DNA of 64,000 bases. It comes from UMGS1590 sp900552455 (GTDB lineage Bacteria; Bacillota; Peptococcia; Peptococcales; Peptococcaceae). The notes beneath the pieces are model-generated. The model did no database searches and was not told where the DNA came from. It worked only from the letters and a program-made list of their open reading frames with translations. Location: NCBI GenBank assembly GCA_963931105.1, contig OZ007004.1:1550001-1614000 (forward strand), given 5' to 3'. Below, piece after piece: positions 17,801-25,707 of this stretch. A program made the translations under genes and the position numbers. How positions within the stretch are numbered: position 1 is the first letter of the stretch; each line of letters starts with the position of its first letter.

Positions 17801-18273
17801 AGAAAGATCCAATCCTCTGCCATATGGACAGCGATCAGTTCTTCTATGGCCTGCGCAAGGGCGAAACCGGTGACATCGCCATCGACGAAGGGAAAGTCAT
17901 GAGCGTTCGACTCATCGAAGTCAAGGAACCAGACGAAGAAGGCAACTCCGTCGTTGCCTTCGAAGTCAACGGCAGCTACCGCACCGTCAAGGTTGCCAAT
18001 GAAGCCGCTGCGAAATCCCTGACCATCGTTCGCAAGCCAATGGCCGATCAGGACAACCCAGCCCACGTCGGCGCGAACATCCCAGGCACCGTCATCAAGA
18101 TCCTCGTGGCCGAAGGCGACGAAGTGGAAGAAAACCAGCCACTCATCGTTCTCGAAGCCATGAAGATGGAAACCAACGTCCTCAGCCCACGCAAAGGTAA
18201 AGTTGCGCGTATCCTCGCTGAAGACGGCGCTCAGGTTGAAGCTGGCGAACTCATCGTCGAGCTTGAAGTATAA
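14842..18273 (+). CDS. pyc: Pyruvate carboxylase
   Basis: A 1143-residue biotin enzyme that makes oxaloacetate from pyruvate, bicarbonate and ATP. The N-terminal biotin carboxylase (about residues 1-450) has the ATP-grasp glycine loop SAGGGGRGMRVV and the bicarbonate-site region EMNPRIQVEHCVTE. The carboxyltransferase (about 520-800) begins RDAQQSLLATRMRT and has HLHTHDSTGNG. The C-terminal biotinyl domain carries the target lysine K1108 in EAMKMETNV. The length is that of single-chain Pyc. The start is a GTG preceded by GAGGAGGTAGGG. In an anaerobe it probably feeds the reductive branch to succinate or propionate, or amino acid synthesis. A terminator follows at 18289. Confidence 0.97.
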   Translation: MKEIKTILVANRGEIAIRIFRACKELGIKSIAIYSEEDKNSLYRTIADESYRVGKGKTPVDAYLDISGIITLAKSKGVDAIHPGYGFLSENAEFAQACEEAGIEFIGPDHNMLNALGDKIQSKKVAIEVGVPTIPGVERAALNVEEAKEFAKVAGYPVILKASAGGGGRGMRVVRSEEDMEQEYNSATSEAKKAFGIADVFVEKYIERPKHIEVQVLGDKYGNIVHMFERDCSIQRRHQKVIEFAPSLILSEEQRQAICEDALKIARHVNYRSAGTVEFLVDAQGNHYFIEMNPRIQVEHCVTEQITGIDIVQAQIRVAQGYKLADPEIGIPTQDSITHRGYAIQCRVTTEDPANNFAPDTGTIEVYRSSSGHGIRLDSGNAYAGAQISPFYDSLLVKIVAYNRTFQGTIDTAIRCLHETKIKGVKTNIGFLINVLNHPRFRNGECDTSFIAQTPELFDIHGGDNMEKKMLTFLANKAVNEIKGEKPEFNELEVPTFDKPLLLRGTKQLLDEKGPKAVADWVMQQDRLLITDTSMRDAQQSLLATRMRTVDMTRIAPAYATACKDFFSLEMWGGATFDTAYRFLKESPWARLDELREAIPNVLFQMLLRGANAVGYANYPDNVIRQFVQESAKSGIDVFRIFDSLNWVEAMKVSIDEALKTDKLVEGCICYTGDIMDKSRTKYDLEYYIRKAKELEGLGCHMLGIKDMSGLLKPMAATELISALKSELNIPIHLHTHDSTGNGVATLLMAAQAGVDIVDVAFNGIAGLTSQPGLNSLVAALELTKRDTGLDIIKLQKISDYWGEVRKYYSQFESGMRSGSAEIYKYEIPGGQYSNLKPQVESFGLGHKFEEVKKMYATVNEMLGDIVKVTPSSKAVGDMAIFMVQNNLTPDNIIEKGKNIDFPDSIVSYFQGMMGQPEGGFPEDLQKIVLKDKEPLTCRPGELLPDEDLDADAEYLKKEYGIEAGRREALSYAMYPRMYEDYLKGLKKDPILCHMDSDQFFYGLRKGETGDIAIDEGKVMSVRLIEVKEPDEEGNSVVAFEVNGSYRTVKVANEAAAKSLTIVRKPMADQDNPAHVGANIPGTVIKILVAEGDEVEENQPLIVLEAMKMETNVLSPRKGKVARILAEDGAQVEAGELIVELEV

Positions 18274-18288
18274 TCCAATAAGTAACGC

Positions 18289-18327
18289 ATGGGAGCAGCC
18301 GCCACTGGGCGCTGTTCCCATTGCTTT
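18289..18327 (+). terminator. pyc terminator
   Basis: The stem ATGGGAGCAGC / GCTGTTCCCAT is followed by TGCTTTT. Confidence 0.65.
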
Positions 18328-18344
18328 TCTCGCGGAGTGATACC

Positions 18345-18650
18345 ATGGAACTCATAGAAAAACTGTTTAAGCCGCTGATCCTTGTCGCCACCCTCGTGTG
18401 GTTCGTGCTTGCCGCCTTTCGCATCTTGCCTGTGAATCAGCTTTTGATCTACGTCGGCGTGCTCTCCATCCTCATGGGGCTGCGCAACCTCGTGATCCTC
18501 AATATCAGCCAGAAAAGCGGCAAATTGCACGACAAGATCCAATTTTACGTTGATCAGTACGGCCTGAAAAAAGGACTCGTCCGTTATGCCATCATGCTCA
18601 TCGGCGTCTACCTCGTTCTCGGGTTTTTGCTGATCGTCCTCAACATTTGA
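18345..18650 (+). CDS. Small membrane protein of unknown function
   Basis: A 101-residue protein with three hydrophobic segments, around LILVATLVWFVLAAF, LLIYVGVLSILMGL and the C-terminal IMLIGVYLVLGFLLIVL. A cytoplasmic amphipathic stretch lies between the second and third. I do not recognise the family. The ATG at 18345 is preceded by CGGAGTG. It sits between the pyc terminator and the recJ fusion, 30 bases from the latter, and may be cotranscribed with it. Confidence 0.65.
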   Translation: MELIEKLFKPLILVATLVWFVLAAFRILPVNQLLIYVGVLSILMGLRNLVILNISQKSGKLHDKIQFYVDQYGLKKGLVRYAIMLIGVYLVLGFLLIVLNI

Positions 18651-18680
18651 ACTTAGCCTATAAAGGAGCGTCATGAATTT

Positions 18681-21600
18681 ATGAAAACCTGGAAAATCCG
18701 TTCTTCCAATCATGCCGCCGCCAAAGTTTTAGCCGACGCGCTGGGGCTGCCGCTGCCATTGGCGAGAATCCTCGCCAGTCGCGGCTATGCCACGCCTGAG
18801 CAGGCGTCGGCATTTTTGTACGCAGAAATGAAAGACCTCAGCCGTCCCTTCCAACTGCCAAATCTTGGCGCCGCCGTGGACATTATCGCAGAAGCCCTCC
18901 AGGCAAAAAAACGCATCGCCATCTATGGCGACTACGACGTCGACGGCATCTGCGCCGCAACCCTCATGCGCGAAGCATTTTCCTGGCTCGATACTGACGT
19001 GCGCATCTACATCCCAAGCCGCCTCAAAGAAGGCTACGGCATGAACGCCCAGGCCCTGGACACCCTTCTGGCTGAAGGCGTTGAGCTCGTTATCACCGTT
19101 GACAACGGCATCGCCTCCCGGGAACTCATCGCCGAGTATAAGAAGAAGGGGCTTTCTTTCATCGTCACCGACCACCACCAGCTCCCACCAGCGCTTCCAG
19201 AATGCGTCGTCGTCAATCCCCTTCTTTCAGCAAGCGTCACCGCGCCTTACCGCCGGCTTTGCGGCTGCGGCACCGCGTATTTTCTCGCCATGGGCATGCT
19301 GGAACGCCTCGCGCCAGCGCTCTACGACGATCTTCATCAGCGTAAGCTCCTCGATCTCGTCGCCGTCGCCACCGTTGCAGACCTCGTGCCACTCGTCGAT
19401 GACAACCGCATCCTCGTGCGCGAAGGCCTGCGCGTGATTGGAGGCAACCCGCGTCCCGGCCTGAAAGCCCTCGCAGCGCTCATGTGTGGCGAAGAAAGCG
19501 TCAAAGCCTCCGACATCGCCTTTCGCATCGCGCCTTGCATCAACGCCTGCGGCAGACTCGACGAAACTGCCGATGCCCTCGCGCTTTTCGCCCACGATGC
19601 AGAAGGCGACCTCAGCCAGCTCGCCGAAACCGTGCGCGACTACAACGACGAACGCAAGAACATGGAGCGCCGCATCGCCAAAGAAGCCACCGCTCAGTTT
19701 GAAGAACACACCGGCCCCATGACCTGTGCCGTTGCAGCAGGCGAAAACTGGCACCCCGGCGTCATCGGCATCGTCGCCTCGCGCCTCGTTGAACAGTTCC
19801 ATTGCCCTTCTGTCGTACTCACCACCACAGAAGAAAAACCAGGCATCTACACAGGGTCCGCGCGCAGCGTGCCAGGATTCCATCTCTACGAAGGCCTTTC
19901 CGCCTGCGCCGAGCATCTGCTCCAGTTTGGCGGCCACGAAATGGCAGCCGGACTTTCCGTCGACGCAGAAAAGCTCGACGATTTCAAAAAAGCCTTCGCA
20001 GAAGTCACCGCAGCCTACGAAGCAGAGATCGCCGAAAACATCCTCTGGATCGACGACGTCATCACCTTAGAGGACGCCACAGAAGAGCTCGAACAGGCTC
20101 TGCGTCTGCTCGAACCCTGCGGCCAGGAAAATCCCGAGCCCCTCTTTGCCCTCGAGCATCAGTGGCGATTTGCACATCAGCGCGTCGGACAGGAAGGCGA
20201 CCATCTGCGGCTGCAGTTCCAGGATAAAAACGGCGAGACCATCCCAGCCATTGCCTTTCGTCAGGGAAATTATCCATTCTCCGAGCGCCATCGCTACGAC
20301 TTTGCCTTTCATGTGACCGAGCACTGTTTCCGTGGTCTCTGCGGTATCCAGCTCATGATCACAGACATCCAGCCATCCTGGCAGGCAGAAGAAGCCGCCA
20401 TCCTGCGCACCTTCATGGCAAACGGCGCAGGCTATCTCGATGCAGGACCGCTTTCCGGTATCGCCGATCGTCCGCGTTTTTATACCAAGCTGCGCGGCGT
20501 CAGCTTTGACGATCGACAGATCCATGTCCAATCCCTCAGAGAAGGCCAGACCCTTTCGCTTTTGCGTGAGCCCAACAATCCCGCAGATCCCAACGCCATC
20601 TGCTGCCTCACAGAAAATGGCGAAAAGCTCGGCTATCTTTCCAGACAGATCGCTTCCCAGCTCGCGCCCCTCGTCGATCTCGGCGTATCCTATCATGCAG
20701 AAGTTGCGCAGATCACCGGAAAGGAAGAGGAGACGTGCGGCGTCAACATCCTCGTCGTGAGCGATGCAGCCAATGCCCAGGCAGAAGCCGCCCAGGAAAA
20801 CGACAGCGTCCTCGCCGCACTTCCCGAAGAAAACCTCGTCGATCTCCTCACTGATGCCTTCGTTGATGATGGTGAGCTTCTGCCCATCCAGGAGGCAGCC
20901 ATCGCCAACATCCTCCAACGCCATCAGGACACCTGCGTCATCATGCCCACCGGTCGCGGAAAATCCCTGATCTACCAGATCGCCGCCGGCGTTCTCGCGC
21001 GGCGCGAACAGCGCATGACCCTCGTCATCTCCCCGCTCAAAGCCCTCGCGAGTGATCAATACCTCGCGCTCTGCGACCACCTTGCGCCTCTCGGCTATCA
21101 GATCTACAAAGGAAACGGCGATCTCTCAAACGACGAACGCGCCCGCCTCATGCAGGCGCTCGCTCAGGAAAAGATCGACGTGCTTTTGCTCACGCCGGAA
21201 TTTTTCGTGCGTCATCAGGCGCTTTTCCAGCCTCATGCCGCGCGCGTTGGACAGATCGTCATCGACGAAGCGCACCACATGCTTGACAAGCGTCCAGCCT
21301 ATAAAATCCTGCGCGAATTAAAGCCAAAATATCCCAACGCCGTCTGGACCTATCTCACAGCCACCGTGCCGACTGCAGATGCTGAGAGATTTCAGCAAAT
21401 AATTTCGGGCGCAGGGCTTTATTTGGACGACCATATCCGCTATAATTTACATATTATCGATGCACGGCACACAGAAAAGAAGCTCGTCTATCTCTACAGA
21501 CTCTTCATGCATCCTGAGAAGACCATCTGCTACGTCAACAGCCGTAAGCAGGCCTTTGCGCTTTCGCAGCGACTCCGCGAGATCCTGCCTTACACACTGC

Positions 21601-22292
21601 GCCCGCTCGTCGGCTATTACCACGGCGGCCTTCCAGGGCAGGCACGCCGTGCCATCGAGACCGCCTTCAAGGAAGGCGAGATCCGTCTGCTTTTTGCCAC
21701 CACCGCGTTTGGCGAGGGCGTGCATATTTCCGACATTCGCAACGTCGTGCTCTATCACCCCTGCTTTTCCGTGGAGGCCTTCAACCAGCTCGCTGGGCGC
21801 TGCGCCCGTGACGGCCAGGACGGACGTGTACATCTCCTCTACAGCGAAAAAGACCTCGCCTTAAACGAGATGATCATTTCCGACAGCGCCCCATCGCGGG
21901 AAAATCTCGGGAAAATGTACCAGCTTTTGAAGGCAATCGCAAAACAGCGCGGCTACATTATCCAGGCCGCCACAGACGATCTCGAAGAAGGGCTCGCAAG
22001 CCTTGTCGAAGGCTTTGGCAAAAGACAGTGGCAGCAGGCCCTCACCATATTTGAAGAACTCGCATTCTTGCATGTCGAACAAAACGGCACGCAAACAACC
22101 ATTACAATCGAAAAAGATCCAGCGCATCGCGCGCTCACCGAATCTGCGACATTTTTGGAAGGAACGAGCGAAGCAAGGGCGTTGTCCCAATTTGAGGAGA
22201 TCGCCTTTACGAAAAACATCGACGCGCTGGAGCATGTCATTCGCAGCGCGCTCTGCCCTGCGAACTGGCATGGCAGGGAGGTGAAACCATGA
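18681..22292 (+). CDS. recJ: RecJ exonuclease - HIRAN - RecQ-like helicase fusion protein
   Basis: A 1203-residue protein, about twice the length of an ordinary RecJ. Residues 1 to about 570 form a complete RecJ 5'-3' single-strand exonuclease: DYDVDG, VDNGIA, TDHHQLP, INACGRLDE and the DHHA1 motif GGHEMAAGL are all present. Residues about 597-688 resemble a HIRAN domain (RFYTKLRGVSFDD, REPNNPADPNAI, GYLSRQIA), known from HLTF/Rad5 to bind 3' single-strand ends. Residues about 725-1080 form a superfamily 2 helicase of RecQ type with Walker A MPTGRGKS (755-762), IDEAHH (near 860), LTATVP and QLAGRCARDGQDG (near 1036). A C-terminal tail follows; no zinc-binding or HRDC domain is obvious. The ATG of rel overlaps its stop. 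The protein could unwind and degrade DNA in one chain. Confidence 0.93.
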   Translation: MKTWKIRSSNHAAAKVLADALGLPLPLARILASRGYATPEQASAFLYAEMKDLSRPFQLPNLGAAVDIIAEALQAKKRIAIYGDYDVDGICAATLMREAFSWLDTDVRIYIPSRLKEGYGMNAQALDTLLAEGVELVITVDNGIASRELIAEYKKKGLSFIVTDHHQLPPALPECVVVNPLLSASVTAPYRRLCGCGTAYFLAMGMLERLAPALYDDLHQRKLLDLVAVATVADLVPLVDDNRILVREGLRVIGGNPRPGLKALAALMCGEESVKASDIAFRIAPCINACGRLDETADALALFAHDAEGDLSQLAETVRDYNDERKNMERRIAKEATAQFEEHTGPMTCAVAAGENWHPGVIGIVASRLVEQFHCPSVVLTTTEEKPGIYTGSARSVPGFHLYEGLSACAEHLLQFGGHEMAAGLSVDAEKLDDFKKAFAEVTAAYEAEIAENILWIDDVITLEDATEELEQALRLLEPCGQENPEPLFALEHQWRFAHQRVGQEGDHLRLQFQDKNGETIPAIAFRQGNYPFSERHRYDFAFHVTEHCFRGLCGIQLMITDIQPSWQAEEAAILRTFMANGAGYLDAGPLSGIADRPRFYTKLRGVSFDDRQIHVQSLREGQTLSLLREPNNPADPNAICCLTENGEKLGYLSRQIASQLAPLVDLGVSYHAEVAQITGKEEETCGVNILVVSDAANAQAEAAQENDSVLAALPEENLVDLLTDAFVDDGELLPIQEAAIANILQRHQDTCVIMPTGRGKSLIYQIAAGVLARREQRMTLVISPLKALASDQYLALCDHLAPLGYQIYKGNGDLSNDERARLMQALAQEKIDVLLLTPEFFVRHQALFQPHAARVGQIVIDEAHHMLDKRPAYKILRELKPKYPNAVWTYLTATVPTADAERFQQIISGAGLYLDDHIRYNLHIIDARHTEKKLVYLYRLFMHPEKTICYVNSRKQAFALSQRLREILPYTLRPLVGYYHGGLPGQARRAIETAFKEGEIRLLFATTAFGEGVHISDIRNVVLYHPCFSVEAFNQLAGRCARDGQDGRVHLLYSEKDLALNEMIISDSAPSRENLGKMYQLLKAIAKQRGYIIQAATDDLEEGLASLVEGFGKRQWQQALTIFEELAFLHVEQNGTQTTITIEKDPAHRALTESATFLEGTSEARALSQFEEIAFTKNIDALEHVIRSALCPANWHGREVKP

Positions 22293-24481
22293 GCCATCAA
22301 GTTGGATACGACGACCTCATCAAGGTCGTTTTGGAAAATAACCCACAAGCAAACAGCGTCATGATCGAGGAAGCCTACGAATTTGCCCGCGAAATGCACG
22401 AAGGCCAGTATCGCAAATCCGGCGAACCTTACATCATCCACCCAGTAAACGTCGCCATCATCCTGGCCGATCTCGGGCTCGATGACAATGCCATCGCCGC
22501 CGGGCTTTTGCACGACGTCGTCGAAGACACCGACTGCTCCAGCCTCGATCTCGAGCGCAAATTCAACGAGGAAGTCGCCTTTCTCGTTGAAGGCGTCACC
22601 AAGCTCGACAAGATCCAGTGCCATTCCAAAGAAGAGCGACAGCTTGAAAGCTATCGCAAGATGTTCATCGCCATGGCGCAGGATGTCCGCGTCATCATCA
22701 TCAAGCTCGCCGACCGACTGCACAACATGCGCACCATGAGTTTCCAGTCGCCAGAGAAGCAAAAACGCATCGCTCAGGAAACACTGGAGATCTATTCGCC
22801 GCTGGCAGATCGCCTCGGTATCATCAAGCTCAAATGGGAGCTCGAAGACCTCTCGCTCAGATATCTCGAGCCAGAGATCTACTACGACCTCGTTGAGCGC
22901 ATTTCTATGAAGCGCCAGGAACGCTTGGAATACATCGACGAAGTCATCCGCGATCTGCGCCGGGAAATGGACGCCGTCCACCTCGAATACGAGATCGCCG
23001 GCCGACCAAAACATTTCTACAGCATCTACCGCAAGATGGTCAACAAGCACAAAGACCTCGATGAGATCTACGACCTCATCGCCATCCGCGTCCTCGTCAA
23101 CACCGTGCAGGATTGCTACATCGTGCTCGGCCTCGTGCATTCCCTGTGGAAACCAGTGCCAGGCCGCATCAAAGACTACATCGCCATGCCAAAGCCAAAC
23201 CTCTACCAGTCCCTGCATACCACCGTCATCGGACCGCGCGGCGAACGCTTTGAGATCCAGATCCGTACCTTTGAGATGCACCAGATCGCCGAATACGGTG
23301 TTGCAGCCCACTGGCTTTACAAACAGACCGGCGGCAGCGAAGCGCCAAAGGACGCCAACCAGCTCGACTGGCTGCAAAAGCTCAAAGAGCTGCAGCAGGA
23401 CGCCGTCGACAGCAAGGAATTCCTCGACAACATCAAGCTCGAGCTCTTCAGCGACACCGTCTTCGTGTTCTCGCCAGCCAGCGAAGTCTACGAGCTGCCA
23501 ACAGGCTCCACGCCGCTTGACTTTGCTTACCGCGTCCACACCGAGATCGGTAACCAGTGCGTCGGCGCAAAAGTCAACGGCAAGATCGTGCCATTCGATT
23601 ACGAGCTGCAGACCGGCGACACCGTCGAGATCCTGCGCTCCAAAAACAGCCGCGGACCAAACAGCAACTGGCTCAAGCTCGTTAAAACCCCACAGGCCAA
23701 GAACAAGATCCGTTCCTGGCTCAAGAAAAACAAGCGCGAGGAAAATCTGCACAACGGCAAGGAAGCCCTCGAACGCTACGTCAAAGCGCACCACGCCGGC
23801 GCAGAAGCTATCTTGCTGAACGTCGACAACATCAACCGCATCACCAACAAGCTCGGTTACAAAACCGCCGACGATCTCTACGTCGGCATCGGCGTCGGTG
23901 GCGTCAGCACCATGCAGGTCGTCAACCGCATGCGCGACGAATTCAAGAGCCAGCTCGCCGAGCTCGAAGCTCAGGACGACGAAAAAACCCTGGAAAATCA
24001 GCTCAACGCCAAATCCAACCGCCGCTCCGGCAAGAAAAACATTGGCGGCATTTCCATCCAGGGCATGGGCGACGTCGATGTGAAATTCGCCAACTGCTGC
24101 AAACCAGTGCCCGGCGACCCGATCGTCGGCTACATCACCCGTGGCAGCGGCATCACCGTGCATCACCGTGAATGTAAGAACATCCAGAGCCTCAGCGACA
24201 AAGATCGCGCCCGACTCATCGACGTCAACTGGGAAGGCTTCGAGAATTCCGTTTACGAAGTACAGATCTTCGTTGAAGCCCTCGACCGCCCAAAGATCAC
24301 CCCAGACGTCATGGCCCTCATCAACGACAGCCACGTACACATCGCCTCCATCACTTCCCGTGTCAAGGAACACATGGCGCTGATGGAGATCACCGCCGAA
24401 GTCAGTGATCTGCAGGAGCTCAACGTCGTCATGGAAAAGATCAACGCTATCCCGGACGTGTTCTCCGTGCGGCGTGATTGA
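22289..24481 (+). CDS. rel: Bifunctional (p)ppGpp synthetase/hydrolase (Rel/SpoT type)
   Basis: A 730-residue stringent-response enzyme. The N-terminal HD hydrolase contains HDVVEDTD, followed by the KLADRLHNMRT block, and appears intact. The synthetase domain contains the block DLIAIRVLV and the YQSLHTTV motif. The TGS domain starts at VFVFSPASEVYELPTGST, and a C-terminal zinc-finger/ACT region has FANCCKPVPGDPI and HHRECKN. The ATG overlaps the recJ fusion stop (ATGA), so translation is coupled. dtd follows after 15 bases, the usual rel-dtd order in Firmicutes. It is probably regulated with the repair gene upstream as one operon. Confidence 0.96.
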   Translation: MSHQVGYDDLIKVVLENNPQANSVMIEEAYEFAREMHEGQYRKSGEPYIIHPVNVAIILADLGLDDNAIAAGLLHDVVEDTDCSSLDLERKFNEEVAFLVEGVTKLDKIQCHSKEERQLESYRKMFIAMAQDVRVIIIKLADRLHNMRTMSFQSPEKQKRIAQETLEIYSPLADRLGIIKLKWELEDLSLRYLEPEIYYDLVERISMKRQERLEYIDEVIRDLRREMDAVHLEYEIAGRPKHFYSIYRKMVNKHKDLDEIYDLIAIRVLVNTVQDCYIVLGLVHSLWKPVPGRIKDYIAMPKPNLYQSLHTTVIGPRGERFEIQIRTFEMHQIAEYGVAAHWLYKQTGGSEAPKDANQLDWLQKLKELQQDAVDSKEFLDNIKLELFSDTVFVFSPASEVYELPTGSTPLDFAYRVHTEIGNQCVGAKVNGKIVPFDYELQTGDTVEILRSKNSRGPNSNWLKLVKTPQAKNKIRSWLKKNKREENLHNGKEALERYVKAHHAGAEAILLNVDNINRITNKLGYKTADDLYVGIGVGGVSTMQVVNRMRDEFKSQLAELEAQDDEKTLENQLNAKSNRRSGKKNIGGISIQGMGDVDVKFANCCKPVPGDPIVGYITRGSGITVHHRECKNIQSLSDKDRARLIDVNWEGFENSVYEVQIFVEALDRPKITPDVMALINDSHVHIASITSRVKEHMALMEITAEVSDLQELNVVMEKINAIPDVFSVRRD

Positions 24482-24496
24482 TGAGAGGAGAATGAA

Positions 24497-24946
24497 ATGA
24501 GAGCAGTCGTACAACGCGTGAAAAGCGCCCGCGTGGAAGTAGAAGGGGAGACCATCGGCGCCGTAGACCACGGCCTGCTCGTCTTTCTCGGCGTCACCCA
24601 CAGCGACACCGAAAAAGACGCCAAATACCTCGCCGAAAAGATCGCCGGCTTGCGCATCTTTGAGGATGCCGAGGATAAAATGAACCTTTCCGTGCAGGAT
24701 GTCGGTGGCAGCATCTTAAGCGTCAGCCAGTTCACCTTGTTCGGCGATTGTCGCCGTGGACGCCGTCCATCATTCACCGATGCCGCGCGTCCAGAGCAGG
24801 GCCAGCGCCTCTACGAAGCCTTCAACGACGAACTGCGCGCACAGGGACTATCCGTCGCCACCGGCCAGTTTCAGGCGCACATGGAAGTGTCGCTTGTAAA
24901 CGATGGTCCCGTGACAATGCTTTTGGATTCGACCAAGCAATTCTGA
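24497..24946 (+). CDS. dtd: D-aminoacyl-tRNA deacylase
   Basis: A 149-residue enzyme that removes D-amino acids (and glycine mischarged on tRNA-Ala) from tRNA. The two family motifs are present: SVSQFTLFGD, carrying the SQF core, and NDGPVTMLLDS near the C-terminus. AGAGGAGAATGAA precedes the ATG. It belongs to the recJ-rel-dtd-MBL run. Confidence 0.96.
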   Translation: MRAVVQRVKSARVEVEGETIGAVDHGLLVFLGVTHSDTEKDAKYLAEKIAGLRIFEDAEDKMNLSVQDVGGSILSVSQFTLFGDCRRGRRPSFTDAARPEQGQRLYEAFNDELRAQGLSVATGQFQAHMEVSLVNDGPVTMLLDSTKQF

Positions 24947-24970
24947 ACAATGAGAGGAATGAGGGGAACA

Positions 24971-25600
24971 ATGAAACTCAAAATCATGGCCGTCGGGCCA
25001 CTCGAAGAAAATTGCTACATCGTCTACGATGAAACCACGCGCCAGGCCATTCTCATCGATCCAGGCGACGAAGCCGAGCGCATCGCAGCCTTCATCGATA
25101 AAGAAAACCTCGCGCCACAGTTCATCGTCAACACCCACGGCCACTGGGATCACATCGGCGCAGTGGCCGCGCTGAAAGCGCGCTACAACGTGCCATTTTA
25201 TATGCACGCCGACGACGCAGAGTGGTTCCAGGAACCACTGTGCAGCCTCTTTGGCGAAAACAAAGCAGACTGCATCGCCGTCGAAAAAACCATCTCTGAT
25301 GGCGACGTACTCACCCTCGCCGACCAAGAGATCCGTGTCATCCACACCCCAGGCCACACCAAAGGCGGCTGCACCCTCTGGATGGAGGGCATGGACGCCG
25401 CATTCACCGGCGACACCCTTTTCAAAGGCACCGTCGGCCGCACCGATTTCCCTGGCGGCAGCTACGACGAGATCCTCGAGAGCGTGCAAAAACGCCTCGC
25501 CGTGCTCCCAGACAGCTGCGCCATTTTCCCAGGCCACGGCCCAAAGAGCGACATGGCATGGGAGCGTGCGCACAATCCGTACATGCGTTACCAAGCCTGA
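24971..25600 (+). CDS. MBL-fold hydrolase, glyoxalase II-like
   Basis: A 209-residue single-domain metallo-beta-lactamase-fold protein. The metal motif reads THGHWDHIGA, and further ligands are in HTPGHTKGG, FTGDTLF and FPGHGP. Such proteins are often annotated as hydroxyacylglutathione hydrolases, but in a bacterium of this kind the true thioester substrate is unknown. The ATG at 24971 follows GAGGGGAACA; an in-frame ATG at 24950 lies inside the intergenic purine run. It is the last gene before the hisS promoter. Confidence 0.9.
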   Translation: MKLKIMAVGPLEENCYIVYDETTRQAILIDPGDEAERIAAFIDKENLAPQFIVNTHGHWDHIGAVAALKARYNVPFYMHADDAEWFQEPLCSLFGENKADCIAVEKTISDGDVLTLADQEIRVIHTPGHTKGGCTLWMEGMDAAFTGDTLFKGTVGRTDFPGGSYDEILESVQKRLAVLPDSCAIFPGHGPKSDMAWERAHNPYMRYQA

Positions 25601-25604
25601 GGTG

Positions 25605-25633
25605 TTGACAAAGCGCCATCCCTTCGATACAAT
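25605..25633 (+). promoter_or_regulatory. hisS promoter
   Basis: TTGACA and TACAAT are separated by 17 bases, a near-consensus vegetative promoter giving a leader of about 70 bases. Confidence 0.8.
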
Positions 25634-25658
25634 TTTCATATATCCTAGTCTGAAAGAG

Positions 25659-25684
25659 GTTCGTTGCATCGCAACGAACTTTTC
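25659..25684 (+). promoter_or_regulatory. Hairpin with short T run in the hisS leader
   Basis: A perfect nine-base-pair stem GTTCGTTGC / GCAACGAAC with an ATC loop is followed by TTTT and lies between the promoter and the ribosome binding site. It may be a weak attenuator; no T-box motif or histidine-rich leader peptide accompanies it. Confidence 0.5.
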
Positions 25685-25707
25685 ACTGTATAAACGGAGG
25701 CCAGAAA

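Noticed and set aside
21953..24601. A long minus-strand open frame of 882 codons opposite rel
   Set aside because: It is the antisense of conserved rel and dtd codons, has no ribosome binding site and shows a low-complexity valine/aspartate/phenylalanine composition typical of shadow frames in C-rich coding sequence.
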